Below, piece after piece: positions 43,690 to 51,978 of a stretch of 64,000 nt of DNA. How positions within the stretch are numbered: position 1 is the first letter of the stretch; each line of letters starts with the position of its first letter. Where the stretch lies: contig NZ_AP025314.1 in the NCBI RefSeq assembly GCF_036492835.1, positions 806,001-870,000 on the forward strand, written 5' to 3'. This stretch comes from Fulvitalea axinellae (GTDB lineage: Bacteria; Bacteroidota; Bacteroidia; Cytophagales; Cyclobacteriaceae). Made by a program: the position numbers and the translations under genes. The notes beneath the pieces are model-generated. The model saw nothing but the letters and a program-made list of their open reading frames with translations. It made no database searches and was not told the DNA's origin.

Positions 43690-44955
43690 TTATATGATAC
43701 CCTTTTTGATTTGCTCCAGAACCCAAGCTTTAATTTTTTTAGTCTTTCCTTGGTACACTCCGTATTTTGTACCATTTGAAATTATCATATAATCGCTTTG
43801 CCCCTTAAAGAAAATGTTTAGAGCTGATAAGCCCATCCAGTGCTCACGCTCTCGTATTATACCCAGTTTCTTCTTAAAATGTATTTTGTAAATAATTTCG
43901 TCTTCGCTTTTGGGGAAATATTTTAATTCATGCCATTGTATGTCCACTAATGGTTCTATTGAGCTGAAAGCGCTAATCGTGTCTTCGGAATCGTACACGA
44001 TTTCTCTTTCTGGCTTAATAATCTCCAATCTGCATGTAAGCTTTGTAGTATCGTCAAAATAATTATTAATATAATCTTTACAATTAAAGCTCTTTTCGAA
44101 ATAATTATTCTTTATATCAAGATTGCAGATAAGCCATTTTTTCGATCCGTAATATCCTATTACGTCAAGTTCTATTTCGTACCCTATCTCTTCATTCAAA
44201 TGTGTTGTTTCCCCACCCAATAGTTTAGGATTTGCAAAATATCGATATGTCCTGATGTGTGTGAGTCTCCCATTGGGCCAACCACTTAGGTCCGACTGAT
44301 ACGAACTGGAAGTGGCTATGGGACCAGTTTTTTGGGGAGGACTTAGTTCATTCTTCTTCATAAAAGCATTAAGACCCTTTATTTGAGCATTAAAAGTATC
44401 CCTGTCATGATCCTTTTTAAAGCTACAATTAGTCAAGGCCCATATGCTGTCAGTATTGTTTTCTTCAATGGATTTAAAGACGGATGTAATGATTCCACTG
44501 TTATAATGGTAGTCCTCTTCGTTATCCCTAATTTTGTATAATAGGGGTACCCAAGACGGGGAATTGCGTAAACTCCTTAAATCACAGTCTGATTGTATGC
44601 GACCAAGTTTTTTGAACCCATTGTCAGCGGCCAGGTTTAAAAAATGAAAGGCTTTGGTACTATCGTTGGATAGGGCGGCCGAACACCCTCCGTTATATAA
44701 GTCGGCAGAGCTTTCTTTGCTGATTGAAAATGCGTTTTCATACAACTCAACCGATGTTTTATAGTCACCTTCTCTATATGTTTTCTCGGCTATTTTTATC
44801 AGCTCGTTATATTCAGGAGAGTTTTCATATACAAGTGTTTTACGGCCTTCTTCGCAGTCTAATTCCTTGGAGAAGTCATCCAAAAAAGCGGAAGATTGAG
44901 CTGACAAGGTAAAGTTCACTAATAAGAATGATAAAAAAAGTATTAGTCTTCTCAT
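43690..44955 (-). CDS. Secreted TPR-containing protein
   Basis: A 421-residue protein with signal peptide MRRLILFLSFLLVNFTLSAQ. TPR helices occupy about 45-115 (ELIKIAEKTYREGDYKTSVE, then LYNGGCSAALSNDSTKAFHF). The remaining part (about 130-421) has no recognised domain. TPR proteins of this type in Bacteroidota are periplasmic; partner unknown. Confidence 0.75.
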   Translation of the reverse strand: MRRLILFLSFLLVNFTLSAQSSAFLDDFSKELDCEEGRKTLVYENSPEYNELIKIAEKTYREGDYKTSVELYENAFSISKESSADLYNGGCSAALSNDSTKAFHFLNLAADNGFKKLGRIQSDCDLRSLRNSPSWVPLLYKIRDNEEDYHYNSGIITSVFKSIEENNTDSIWALTNCSFKKDHDRDTFNAQIKGLNAFMKKNELSPPQKTGPIATSSSYQSDLSGWPNGRLTHIRTYRYFANPKLLGGETTHLNEEIGYEIELDVIGYYGSKKWLICNLDIKNNYFEKSFNCKDYINNYFDDTTKLTCRLEIIKPEREIVYDSEDTISAFSSIEPLVDIQWHELKYFPKSEDEIIYKIHFKKKLGIIREREHWMGLSALNIFFKGQSDYMIISNGTKYGVYQGKTKKIKAWVLEQIKKGII

Positions 44956-45469
44956 GTTTTATGTGTTTGCAAACCTGTTTTATCAAAACAGGAGTAGTCT
45001 GTATTGGTAGTGTAAGGATTGATGATTTTTTTCGATTATCAACAATATAAATTTGTTTGATAATATTATCAAGTTTGATTTTTTATAAGATTCCAGATTT
45101 AGTTATAAGTTCCCCCTCTCTTTTTTAAGGTGTAGAATGTTGGAATAAGTATATAAATACGAGCAAAACGAGTTGTACTTTTTAGTTTTCTAGAAATAGA
45201 GACATCCGGCTCTAAGCACTTCCACTATATGATTTGCTAATGTTCAGGCTGTAGCTAGACGTTAACGGATGTATGGTTTTTAGAATGATTGCTTATGTGG
45301 AGAAAATGTCCGGCATTAACCTTGCTCTAAACAGTTTGTGCGTATGAGTTATGGTTCGAAAGGAACCGTCAAAACCGGCTGTTTTCAAAAAATTAAAAGG
45401 GAGCGGTCTGTACGGCACTGACATTGCTTAAAAAATCAGTATGGCACAAACTAAAAAATCAAACTGCCT
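44956..45469. other. Divergent intergenic region
   Basis: About 514 bases, strongly AT-rich at first, marking the right edge of the AT-rich block. A small hairpin GGTTC-GAAAG-GAACC lies at about 45353-45367. No coding frame or RNA gene was recognised. Confidence 0.5.
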
Positions 45470-45997
45470 ATGTCACAATTCACAGTAAATTCCATCGACC
45501 TTATTCCGGCAAGCCATTATCCGAAGATTGCGGATAATCTGGAAGATTGTCAAACGTACCTGTACTCGGAACAACTCCACCTTAAGGAGATGTACCACGA
45601 CTATGTGAAAGAAGAGCTGAAGGAGAAAGCGGAGGAGAAGAGGGCTCTGAGGTTGATCGAACAACGCAAGAGCCTCGAAGACAAAGAGTGGATGCTTCAG
45701 CAGGGTATTGCCCGCGAGATTGACCCCGAAAGGAAAGAGACCTTGCAGGCCGAGCTGAAGACTACGGAAGGGATGCTTTGGGAATTGAACCTGAAGTTGA
45801 AAAAAGAGGGTAAAGGTAACGTGACGGACGTGTTGCGCGCCAATACTAAGGCCATCTTCCTGGATACGCAATACAAGGCTTACCGCAAAGCCATCGTGAT
45901 GTATCTTGAGGACTACGTGTCCACGGGCGTGATTGGCGAAGGTACCGTAACCTTCTTCGATATGGAATTCACCGCCTCGGCGGTAGCCCAAAACTAG
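45470..45997 (+). CDS. Coiled-coil hypothetical protein
   Basis: A 175-residue soluble protein with a long charged coiled coil (about 40-105, VKEELKEKAEEKRALRLIEQ). Short hydrophobic segments follow at the C-terminus (FFDMEFTASAVAQN). No family recognised. GC content returns to the window norm here. It ends at a terminator that is repeated at 48.8 kb. Confidence 0.7.
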   Translation: MSQFTVNSIDLIPASHYPKIADNLEDCQTYLYSEQLHLKEMYHDYVKEELKEKAEEKRALRLIEQRKSLEDKEWMLQQGIAREIDPERKETLQAELKTTEGMLWELNLKLKKEGKGNVTDVLRANTKAIFLDTQYKAYRKAIVMYLEDYVSTGVIGEGTVTFFDMEFTASAVAQN

Positions 45998-46018
45998 ACT
46001 CGGGCTCATCCAAACAAG

Positions 46019-46085
46019 AAGCCGTCCCCTTCACTCAGGGACGGCTTTCTTGTGTTTATAGGTTTTTTCAGTGATCTACTGCGTC
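46019..46085. repeat. Terminator repeat, copy A
   Basis: Contains the hairpin AAGCCGTCCC / GGGACGGCTT. It matches 48821-48887 over 67 bases with two mismatches; the first 54 bases are identical. It includes the last three codons and stop of the gene ending at 46076, and serves as a bidirectional terminator. Confidence 0.9.
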
Positions 46086-47095
46086 ACTTCTTCTTCCTCC
46101 TCCTCCGGGAAGAATAGCTCTATACGAAGGATATCCTGTCGTTTGATGTGCCCTTCTCCCAGATTGGCGTTTAATACCCTGTGAGTCTGAATAAAATTCG
46201 GAACTCCCGGGTTGTAAAAATATTCGTATATGTTTTCGTCCTGAATGTCAAAGACTGCGTCTTCCAACTTCAGGCTTATCTCTTCTTTCTCGCCAAGTTG
46301 CATTTGTTGAAAAAGTGTCTTGATCAATTTGAGGGCGCTTTCCTGATCCGCTTCCGACCTTTGAGAAATAATACAATAACCGTTTGCGGTGTCTACGTCA
46401 TGTAACTTAAACCAACTTTTCGCTGTTATTGGGCCTGAACTGAATGGAACGGCGAATTCATCATCGTATTCGATAACCTTATTCGCTAAAAAGGAGACGC
46501 CCATGGGGAAATGGAAGACCGGGAGCTCCTTGAGCATAGCCGTCTCAATGCCGGCTTTTGTTATAAATGAGGTCTTTATGGGTTCAAGAAGTTGTTTGAC
46601 TATCTTTCGTCTCTTTTTGGGCGTTGACTTTATCAACTCGTCAAACACTATTTCCGTTTTGTCCGCAATCTCCTTCCAATTCTCAACGCCTTGATACGTA
46701 CCCAACTCATCGGTGATATATATGACATCCAATTGCTCAGGCTCTTTCGCCTCCGGCAAGGCTTCCAGACTGAATTGTTTCGCTATTCTTCGGGCCAAAA
46801 TATTCTCAAAGCTCCATTTTACTTTGTAGGAAGTCTCGGTGGAATCAATTACCGTAAATTTGGCGGTGTATTCGATGGAGTCATTTTGTTGCAAAACATC
46901 ATCTTTCCATTTCCGGATGATTTTCGTTATCCTGAAATCATAGGAGTCGCCAACCGACCAGTACGCTATAAAAGGCACCTCAAGGCTGTCCGAACTTGCT
47001 GGGTTTGTTATGGTTTGCGTTTCGCTCCCCTCTTGCGCCATCAACGGCAAAATACAAAGAGTCCAAGCCATTACGGCCAATAAAAGTGTTCTCAT
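46076..47095 (-). CDS. Secreted protein of unknown function
   Basis: Started at 47095 (MRTLLLAVMAWTLCILPLMA), a 339-residue protein with signal peptide; the longer frame from 47362 overlaps the transporter gene and is rejected. The mature part is acidic, with strand-rich segments (YDFRITKIIRKWKDDVLQQN) and ends in a run of Glu followed by VTQ. No family recognised. It follows the transporter gene by 83 bp and is likely in the same transcript. Confidence 0.7.
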   Translation of the reverse strand: MRTLLLAVMAWTLCILPLMAQEGSETQTITNPASSDSLEVPFIAYWSVGDSYDFRITKIIRKWKDDVLQQNDSIEYTAKFTVIDSTETSYKVKWSFENILARRIAKQFSLEALPEAKEPEQLDVIYITDELGTYQGVENWKEIADKTEIVFDELIKSTPKKRRKIVKQLLEPIKTSFITKAGIETAMLKELPVFHFPMGVSFLANKVIEYDDEFAVPFSSGPITAKSWFKLHDVDTANGYCIISQRSEADQESALKLIKTLFQQMQLGEKEEISLKLEDAVFDIQDENIYEYFYNPGVPNFIQTHRVLNANLGEGHIKRQDILRIELFFPEEEEEEVTQ

Positions 47096-47178
47096 TAGAA
47101 TCAACTGAAATTTAGATAAAAATAGGCTACCGGCATTTGCCAGTAGCCTTTGATATTTACGAGGCAAATAAAGCCCAA

Positions 47179-48453
47179 TTATTCCAGCCCGCAAAGAAGC
47201 TTCGTAAAAAAGCGTTTTCGGACGGTTAGCGCTAAGCCGGTTAGCCCGAAGACAATCATTATTGTAACCAAGGAGTCGATACCTTTGGGGAAATACTGCA
47301 TGCCGAAGTAAATCGAGCATCCTGTTATCAACTCTATAAGGCCAAGCGAAGTGGAGGCCCATTTCACGGGGAGGTAACGGGTCAATTGGGAATAAGCCAC
47401 GGGAGTGATTAAAGAGTCCGCAACGGCAAATAAGGCGAAGCTTAGAAAGAGGAGGGAGTTGACTGTTTGCGGATCAGGATAATCGTTGTTTAGGGCACTT
47501 GACGGTATAGCCGTAACTAGACACAGGATAAAGCCTGCCATTAAAAAGGGGCGTATTTTGGGCTTGTTCAGCACAGCCACAAGCGCGATAACGACTCCAG
47601 TGGCGATTATCGTCGTCTGCATACTGAAGCCGGTCAGCATTCCGTAAAGTGTCGCCCCGTCAGGTTCGTCGTGAGTGATGAGGCCCGACGCGTGGGAAAG
47701 TTGGCCTCCGGCGATTATTGTCACTATGGTATAAAGAAGGGCTAGCAGAGCGACACTTTTTATCCATCCGAGACCTTTTGTGGAAAGCTTCAGTTGACTG
47801 TCGAGTTCCACTTCCCGGATTTTGCCTTTCAGGAGAAAAAACAGCAAAAACCCTGCGCCGGATAAGATGGTGGCGGTAAGGATATTCGCGCGCATTTGCT
47901 CTTGTTCGTAGCCGAAAACAAGGATGGCCATATTGCCGAGTAAAAACGAGAGAACGGAGCCGATATAATTCAAAGAGAAACCGATATGGCGCTTTGAGTC
48001 CGACTTCAGGTACATACGGCCGATAAGTATACGGATATTTACGTTAACCAAACCGCCTCCGAGGCAAACACATATAAGCCCTAGCCATAAGGCGATGCCC
48101 GGGATAGCCGAATAAAGAAGAGCGAAACCTATTACGCTTAGTAAATATCCCAGTATGGTTCCGCCTTTATGGGTTAGCCATAAATCGCTTACTATGCCCG
48201 CTACAAAGCGGGACACACTATTGGACACGACCATTGCGGTATAAAATATTGCAAGACTCTCTCTTGACCATCCGTGTACCTTCAGCAAATAAATGGTGAA
48301 TATTCCCAATACTCCGTAATAGCTCAACTGGTTTAGGAATAATGATCCTGCAGTAGCTCCCAATCCCCACCCGGGATTGGGGCTTTTCTCTTTTTCGGAT
48401 ACCGCTTGGTCAAGCGGTATGGCACCTAAACCCATTCCGTAACTGTTTTCCAT
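47179..48453 (-). CDS. POT/MFS-type transporter, paralogue 1
   Basis: A 424-residue inner-membrane protein with about 12 hydrophobic segments. The early NQLSYYGVLGIFTIYLLKVH run and conserved RYLPVKWASTSLGLIELITG late segment point to the proton-dependent oligopeptide transporter branch of the major facilitator superfamily. It is a diverged paralogue of the transporter at 51979-53262 (both have GLGLICLGS-like central loops and end in short LxxGxE tails). Substrate is unknown. A relic of a third copy lies directly upstream. Confidence 0.85.
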   Translation of the reverse strand: MENSYGMGLGAIPLDQAVSEKEKSPNPGWGLGATAGSLFLNQLSYYGVLGIFTIYLLKVHGWSRESLAIFYTAMVVSNSVSRFVAGIVSDLWLTHKGGTILGYLLSVIGFALLYSAIPGIALWLGLICVCLGGGLVNVNIRILIGRMYLKSDSKRHIGFSLNYIGSVLSFLLGNMAILVFGYEQEQMRANILTATILSGAGFLLFFLLKGKIREVELDSQLKLSTKGLGWIKSVALLALLYTIVTIIAGGQLSHASGLITHDEPDGATLYGMLTGFSMQTTIIATGVVIALVAVLNKPKIRPFLMAGFILCLVTAIPSSALNNDYPDPQTVNSLLFLSFALFAVADSLITPVAYSQLTRYLPVKWASTSLGLIELITGCSIYFGMQYFPKGIDSLVTIMIVFGLTGLALTVRKRFFTKLLCGLE

Positions 48454-48517
48454 ATTGAAATTGAAAGATAGCGCTTAGCCAGAGTGTTGACTAAGCTTAG
48501 CCAAGAAGTTATATTAA

Positions 48518-48628
48518 TTACTCAATACCCCAGAACAAGCGTTTGAAAAAAGGAGGCTCTCCAACGCTCAGTTCGTTATTATCCAGAGTCGGGTTTTGGG
48601 ATAAAGGCGAAGCCTTATGTTGGTCCAT
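48518..48628 (-). pseudogene. Internal-deletion relic of a POT-like transporter (36 codons)
   Basis: An open frame of 36 codons, MDQHKASPLSQNPTLDNNEL then SVGEPPFFKRLFWGIE. The first 23 residues resemble the N-terminus of the transporter at 53262 (LDGNELS versus LDNNELS). The last 12 resemble its C-terminus (PELFGRLFKGVE versus PPFFKRLFWGIE). About 390 codons in between are missing, in frame. The 5' leader is kept (see 48629-48702). It could be decayed or act as a leader peptide for the transporter 64 bp downstream. Confidence 0.8.
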
Positions 48629-48702
48629 GCATTTAGTTGTTAGTGTTTGAAAAAGCCCCGAAGGGTTTCGGGTCACTTAAAAAACATATTGACTAATATA
48701 CA
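48629..48702 (-). promoter_or_regulatory. Promoter/leader homologous to that of the 53.3-kb transporter
   Basis: Similar along its length to 53263-53336. On the transcribed strand a hairpin CCCGAA-ACCC-TTCGGG (48657-48672) lies 28 bases before the relic ATG. The intact paralogue has CCGA-TTACCC-TCGG at 53291-53304, at the same distance from its ATG. Confidence 0.7.
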
Positions 48703-48820
48703 TGACTAAGCGGTATAAAGTAAATAGTAAAGCTGAAAGAGACTGTTCAAAAATGATTTGGAAATCTATGACTCAAAAAATTGATTATCCGCAGGCTTTT
48801 AATGATATGTTTGAGATGAA

Positions 48821-48887
48821 AAGCCGTCCCCTTCACTCAGGGACGGCTTTCTTGTGTTTATAGGTTTTTTCAGTAATCTACTGTGTC
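48821..48887. repeat. Terminator repeat, copy B
   Basis: Second copy of the 67-base element at 46019-46085, same orientation, 2.8 kb away. It contains the hairpin AAGCCGTCCC / GGGACGGCTT and the last three codons and stop of the gene ending at 48878. Confidence 0.9.
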
Positions 48888-49951
48888 TCTTCCTCGTCAG
48901 TAATCCGGTCGCCACAGCCGGAGCAATAAGGCAGATGCGCAAAGTTTTCCGTTTCGCAACGCTTACATTTCTTAAACAGTTCCATACCGCAGTATCTGCA
49001 AAAATCGGCTACCGCTTTGCCCGTGCCCTTGTCCCACTGCTTTACCAAAAAATCTTTGCCGCAGGAAGGGCAGGCGTGTTCGTTTAGGGCTTTTTCGGCA
49101 ATTTCCGAAACCACTTTTTTGGCCCGCTCTTCGGTTGACGCTTTCAGTTCTTCTTTGCGTTTCGCCACAAAAGCCCTGATCTTATTGATGCCGTAGCCTC
49201 CCAGCAAAACACTCAGTACAATACCCACGGTATAGCGAACATAACCGCCATAATGAGGCAGATAAGGAATCAGGCCTACAAAGAAGGAGTAAAAGGAAAA
49301 GAGCACGTAGCCCAGAAACAGTGGCCAATACTTATGATTCCGGAATTTGATGATAAAGTAAATTCCGAGGAGCAATATGGGTAGAATTATCAGCAAACGA
49401 CCCAGAAAGACCTTCAGGTCATAGGCCCGGTAAGCTTCGGTTTGTTCGTCTTTCGCGCGTTTTGTCTCTTTATTGATTTTATCTTGAAACGCGTTGCGCC
49501 GTTTCTGTAGCGTTTCGATTTCCGTAGTAATTCCGGACAGTTTTTTGGCCCAGGCCTGAGCCGTCTTATGATATTCGTCGAGTTGTTCGGCCCTGCTCAA
49601 TACGGCTTGGTCTTCCGTAGGCGAACCGATAACTGTACGGGCCTTTAGCCAGTTTTCGTAAGAGCTTTTGGCGTTGTTATAATTCGCCTCGGCTAGGTCC
49701 ATTGCCTTTTCCGTCCGCTGTTTATTGTCTAGAGCCAAAGCCCGCTCTTCGTCCAAGGCGACCATCGCGGCTCTACTGTTGGCTATTAGGGTGTCGTTTA
49801 GAAACTGGGAGGTGCGTGGCTTGTCTCCCCAGTCTTCCATATCCCGCATGACTCTTCCAGAAAGGGAGATCAAAAAAAAGCAAAGCACCAAAGCGATTAC
49901 GATATTCAATAGCTTGGATAGGCGTTCTATTTTTTTGCTGAAAATCTTCAT
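48878..49951 (-). CDS. Membrane protein with coiled coil and C-terminal zinc ribbon
   Basis: A 357-residue protein. One hydrophobic segment lies near the N-terminus (about 15-33), followed by a long coiled coil (about 70-175) and three or four hydrophobic segments (about 180-260). The C-terminus is cytosolic and zinc-ribbon-like with CPSC, CRYC, CKRC and CSGC (four CxxC pairs, two predicted zinc sites). No exact family recognised. The last residues (TDEEETQ) lie in terminator repeat B. Confidence 0.75.
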   Translation of the reverse strand: MKIFSKKIERLSKLLNIVIALVLCFFLISLSGRVMRDMEDWGDKPRTSQFLNDTLIANSRAAMVALDEERALALDNKQRTEKAMDLAEANYNNAKSSYENWLKARTVIGSPTEDQAVLSRAEQLDEYHKTAQAWAKKLSGITTEIETLQKRRNAFQDKINKETKRAKDEQTEAYRAYDLKVFLGRLLIILPILLLGIYFIIKFRNHKYWPLFLGYVLFSFYSFFVGLIPYLPHYGGYVRYTVGIVLSVLLGGYGINKIRAFVAKRKEELKASTEERAKKVVSEIAEKALNEHACPSCGKDFLVKQWDKGTGKAVADFCRYCGMELFKKCKRCETENFAHLPYCSGCGDRITDEEETQ

Positions 49952-50019
49952 AAGTAAAAAGGTTGTTGTTGATTCAAAAATGAGGACTCAATCTTACATG
50001 AGGGCAAAACTAAAAACAT

Positions 50020-51732
50020 TTATTGATGGCCTCTAAGCAATAACTTATTAACAAAGGCTTTTACGTCTTCATCCTCTGATTCAAGCAAAGAGAACAGGTA
50101 TTTGTCAGCTTCTGGGTTTCCTATCTTCTTGAGCGTTTTTAAGTGCGGAAATACGTTTGTTTTTCCTATATTCCGAAGTCTCAATCCCTTTCTCTTTTTC
50201 ATTCTGGATTCAAAATCCGTAATGATTACCGGCACCGAGTCGTCGGTTTTTAGGTTCCCAAGACCAGTGATCGCAATTATTTTAAACCCTTGGTTCCTTG
50301 GCTGTGTGTTAGGGTCCTCTATTAGCCGGACAAAGAATTTAAAGTCATCCTCATAGCTTGGGAATGCGGCCAAATATTTCAAGCAGGCTTTTTGGGTTTG
50401 CCACAAGCTGTTGGCTCGGAATTGGGCTCTGAAAAAAGTCTTGAACCGCTCTTCGTTTATTCCGTTCCTGATAAGTATATCGACTATTATGGAGTTTAAA
50501 TGGGCGGAATCAAGAGCCAAGGTTTTTATCTCATTAAGAAAACTGGCCGAGGTATCGGCTTTCATCATATTAAATGCCGCACTGGACAGTCTTTTGTCTG
50601 AATGCCTTAAATAAGGGGAAATTACCGGTTTGGTCTTTTCAAGGTCTTTACCCTTCAGAGTCGAAATAAGGGATCTTATTATTTTGGGTTTGTCGCCACA
50701 AAGCTGAATTGTCCGCAACACCTCATCCACCGCGTTTCCGGATTTTATAAGAGGGCACTTGGGAAAGTAAAAAATATATGCTTCGGGTATTCTTTTTTCT
50801 TGGACAAGTCGCAATCCGTAGAGATTCCAGCCGGGCCTTTCGGACCTGAAAAATGCGTTAAGAAGATCTTTGGAGACCGGAGCGTTGGTCCGGGTTTGTT
50901 CCATAAGGTAAACTGAATCCTCTTTTGTGGGGCTATTGGCCAAGAGGTGAAGCATTTGGACGCCGAATTTCGTCCCTTCCAGTCGGCGGCTCAGAGGCAA
51001 AAGATTACCTTGTTTTAGATAACCCAATGCGTAAAGGGCGTAAAGTGACTTTTCGGGTGACCATTCCATAGCTTTTTCCCGGAGCAGACGGACAGTTTTG
51101 GGAGTATTTCCCGTTGAGGCTAATAAACTGCCTGCAAAATATTTTGCCCCATGCTCATCCGTATTAATGCGCTTGTAACAGGTGTTTCTTACCGAATCCG
51201 AATTGAGTTTTACAAACGCCTGGGCAAAGTGGCTATGGAAAATTAGCGAATCCTTAGCTAAATAATCGAAAAGGCGGGTAGTCTGTGGAGTCTTCATATG
51301 CAGTAGTGCGATATACATACGGGATCTACACCCTTTTTCCTTTTCCGTGTCAATTCTATCAAAAAGTTTATCCAGATATGTGGTGTCCCCGGTACTGGCG
51401 ATTAAAGAGTAGGATAACCTCCTGTGATAGATGTTGTCGGAATTATATAGCTCCCGAAGTTTCCTTTTAAAAACAGAGTCTTGCTTAAGAGATGACAATG
51501 GGTAGGGGGAGTCGCTGAAAGGTTTTCCGCTGATGGCTCCAAACAACCTGTTGGCTTTGCTGTATGGAGTCAACATTTCGGGGTATGACCTATAAAGCTT
51601 ATCAGACTCTTGTTTGGAAAAGTCCTGACGGTAAGCCTTTTCCAGATCGGAAAGAAAGGCGTCGCTCAACTTGATCTGTGAAAAGCAGACATTCGTGGTC
51701 AGCAAAGCGATAACAATTAAAAAACACCTCAT
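50020..51732 (-). CDS. Secreted HEAT-repeat-like protein
   Basis: A 570-residue protein with signal peptide MRCFLIVIALLTTNVCFSQ. Most of it is helical with repeated motifs such as YHRRLSYSLIASTGDTTYLD and KYFAGSLLASTGNTPKTVRL, typical of HEAT/Armadillo-like solenoids. Near the end there is NPEADKYLFSLLESEDEDVK. It is probably a periplasmic scaffold. It lies upstream of the zinc-ribbon membrane gene (68 bp) and may be co-transcribed with it. Confidence 0.75.
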   Translation of the reverse strand: MRCFLIVIALLTTNVCFSQIKLSDAFLSDLEKAYRQDFSKQESDKLYRSYPEMLTPYSKANRLFGAISGKPFSDSPYPLSSLKQDSVFKRKLRELYNSDNIYHRRLSYSLIASTGDTTYLDKLFDRIDTEKEKGCRSRMYIALLHMKTPQTTRLFDYLAKDSLIFHSHFAQAFVKLNSDSVRNTCYKRINTDEHGAKYFAGSLLASTGNTPKTVRLLREKAMEWSPEKSLYALYALGYLKQGNLLPLSRRLEGTKFGVQMLHLLANSPTKEDSVYLMEQTRTNAPVSKDLLNAFFRSERPGWNLYGLRLVQEKRIPEAYIFYFPKCPLIKSGNAVDEVLRTIQLCGDKPKIIRSLISTLKGKDLEKTKPVISPYLRHSDKRLSSAAFNMMKADTSASFLNEIKTLALDSAHLNSIIVDILIRNGINEERFKTFFRAQFRANSLWQTQKACLKYLAAFPSYEDDFKFFVRLIEDPNTQPRNQGFKIIAITGLGNLKTDDSVPVIITDFESRMKKRKGLRLRNIGKTNVFPHLKTLKKIGNPEADKYLFSLLESEDEDVKAFVNKLLLRGHQ

Positions 51733-51921
51733 AGCGTCTTGTCTAAAAACTGAGTTAAATGATTTTAATCGGTGGTAGGCAAACCAATAGCGGTTATGCG
51801 TATAGTAAAGGTAAATTGGGGTGAGCGAGGAGTCCGTTAACCCAGGTTAAGAAGTGACAGGCATATCCTGAAAAAATTGGAATGGAAAGGGAGCTTAGCT
51901 AAAAATTGATATGTTTGAAAA

Positions 51922-51966
51922 GCAAAAGCCGTCCCCTATGCGTGAATAGGACGGCTTTTGCTTTTT
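51922..51966 (-). terminator. Terminator related to the repeat at 46 and 48.8 kb
   Basis: GCAAAAGCCGTCC (51922-51934) pairs with GGACGGCTTTTGC (51949-51961), with T's on plus and A's on the left. It shares the AAAGCCGTCCCC core with copies A and B but is otherwise diverged. Confidence 0.85.
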
Positions 51967-51978
51967 ATTGAGAGATAT

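Noticed and set aside
47096..47362. Longer N-terminus of the secreted protein (start at 47362).
   Set aside because: It overlaps the POT transporter gene by 180 bases and precedes a clear signal peptide starting at 47095.
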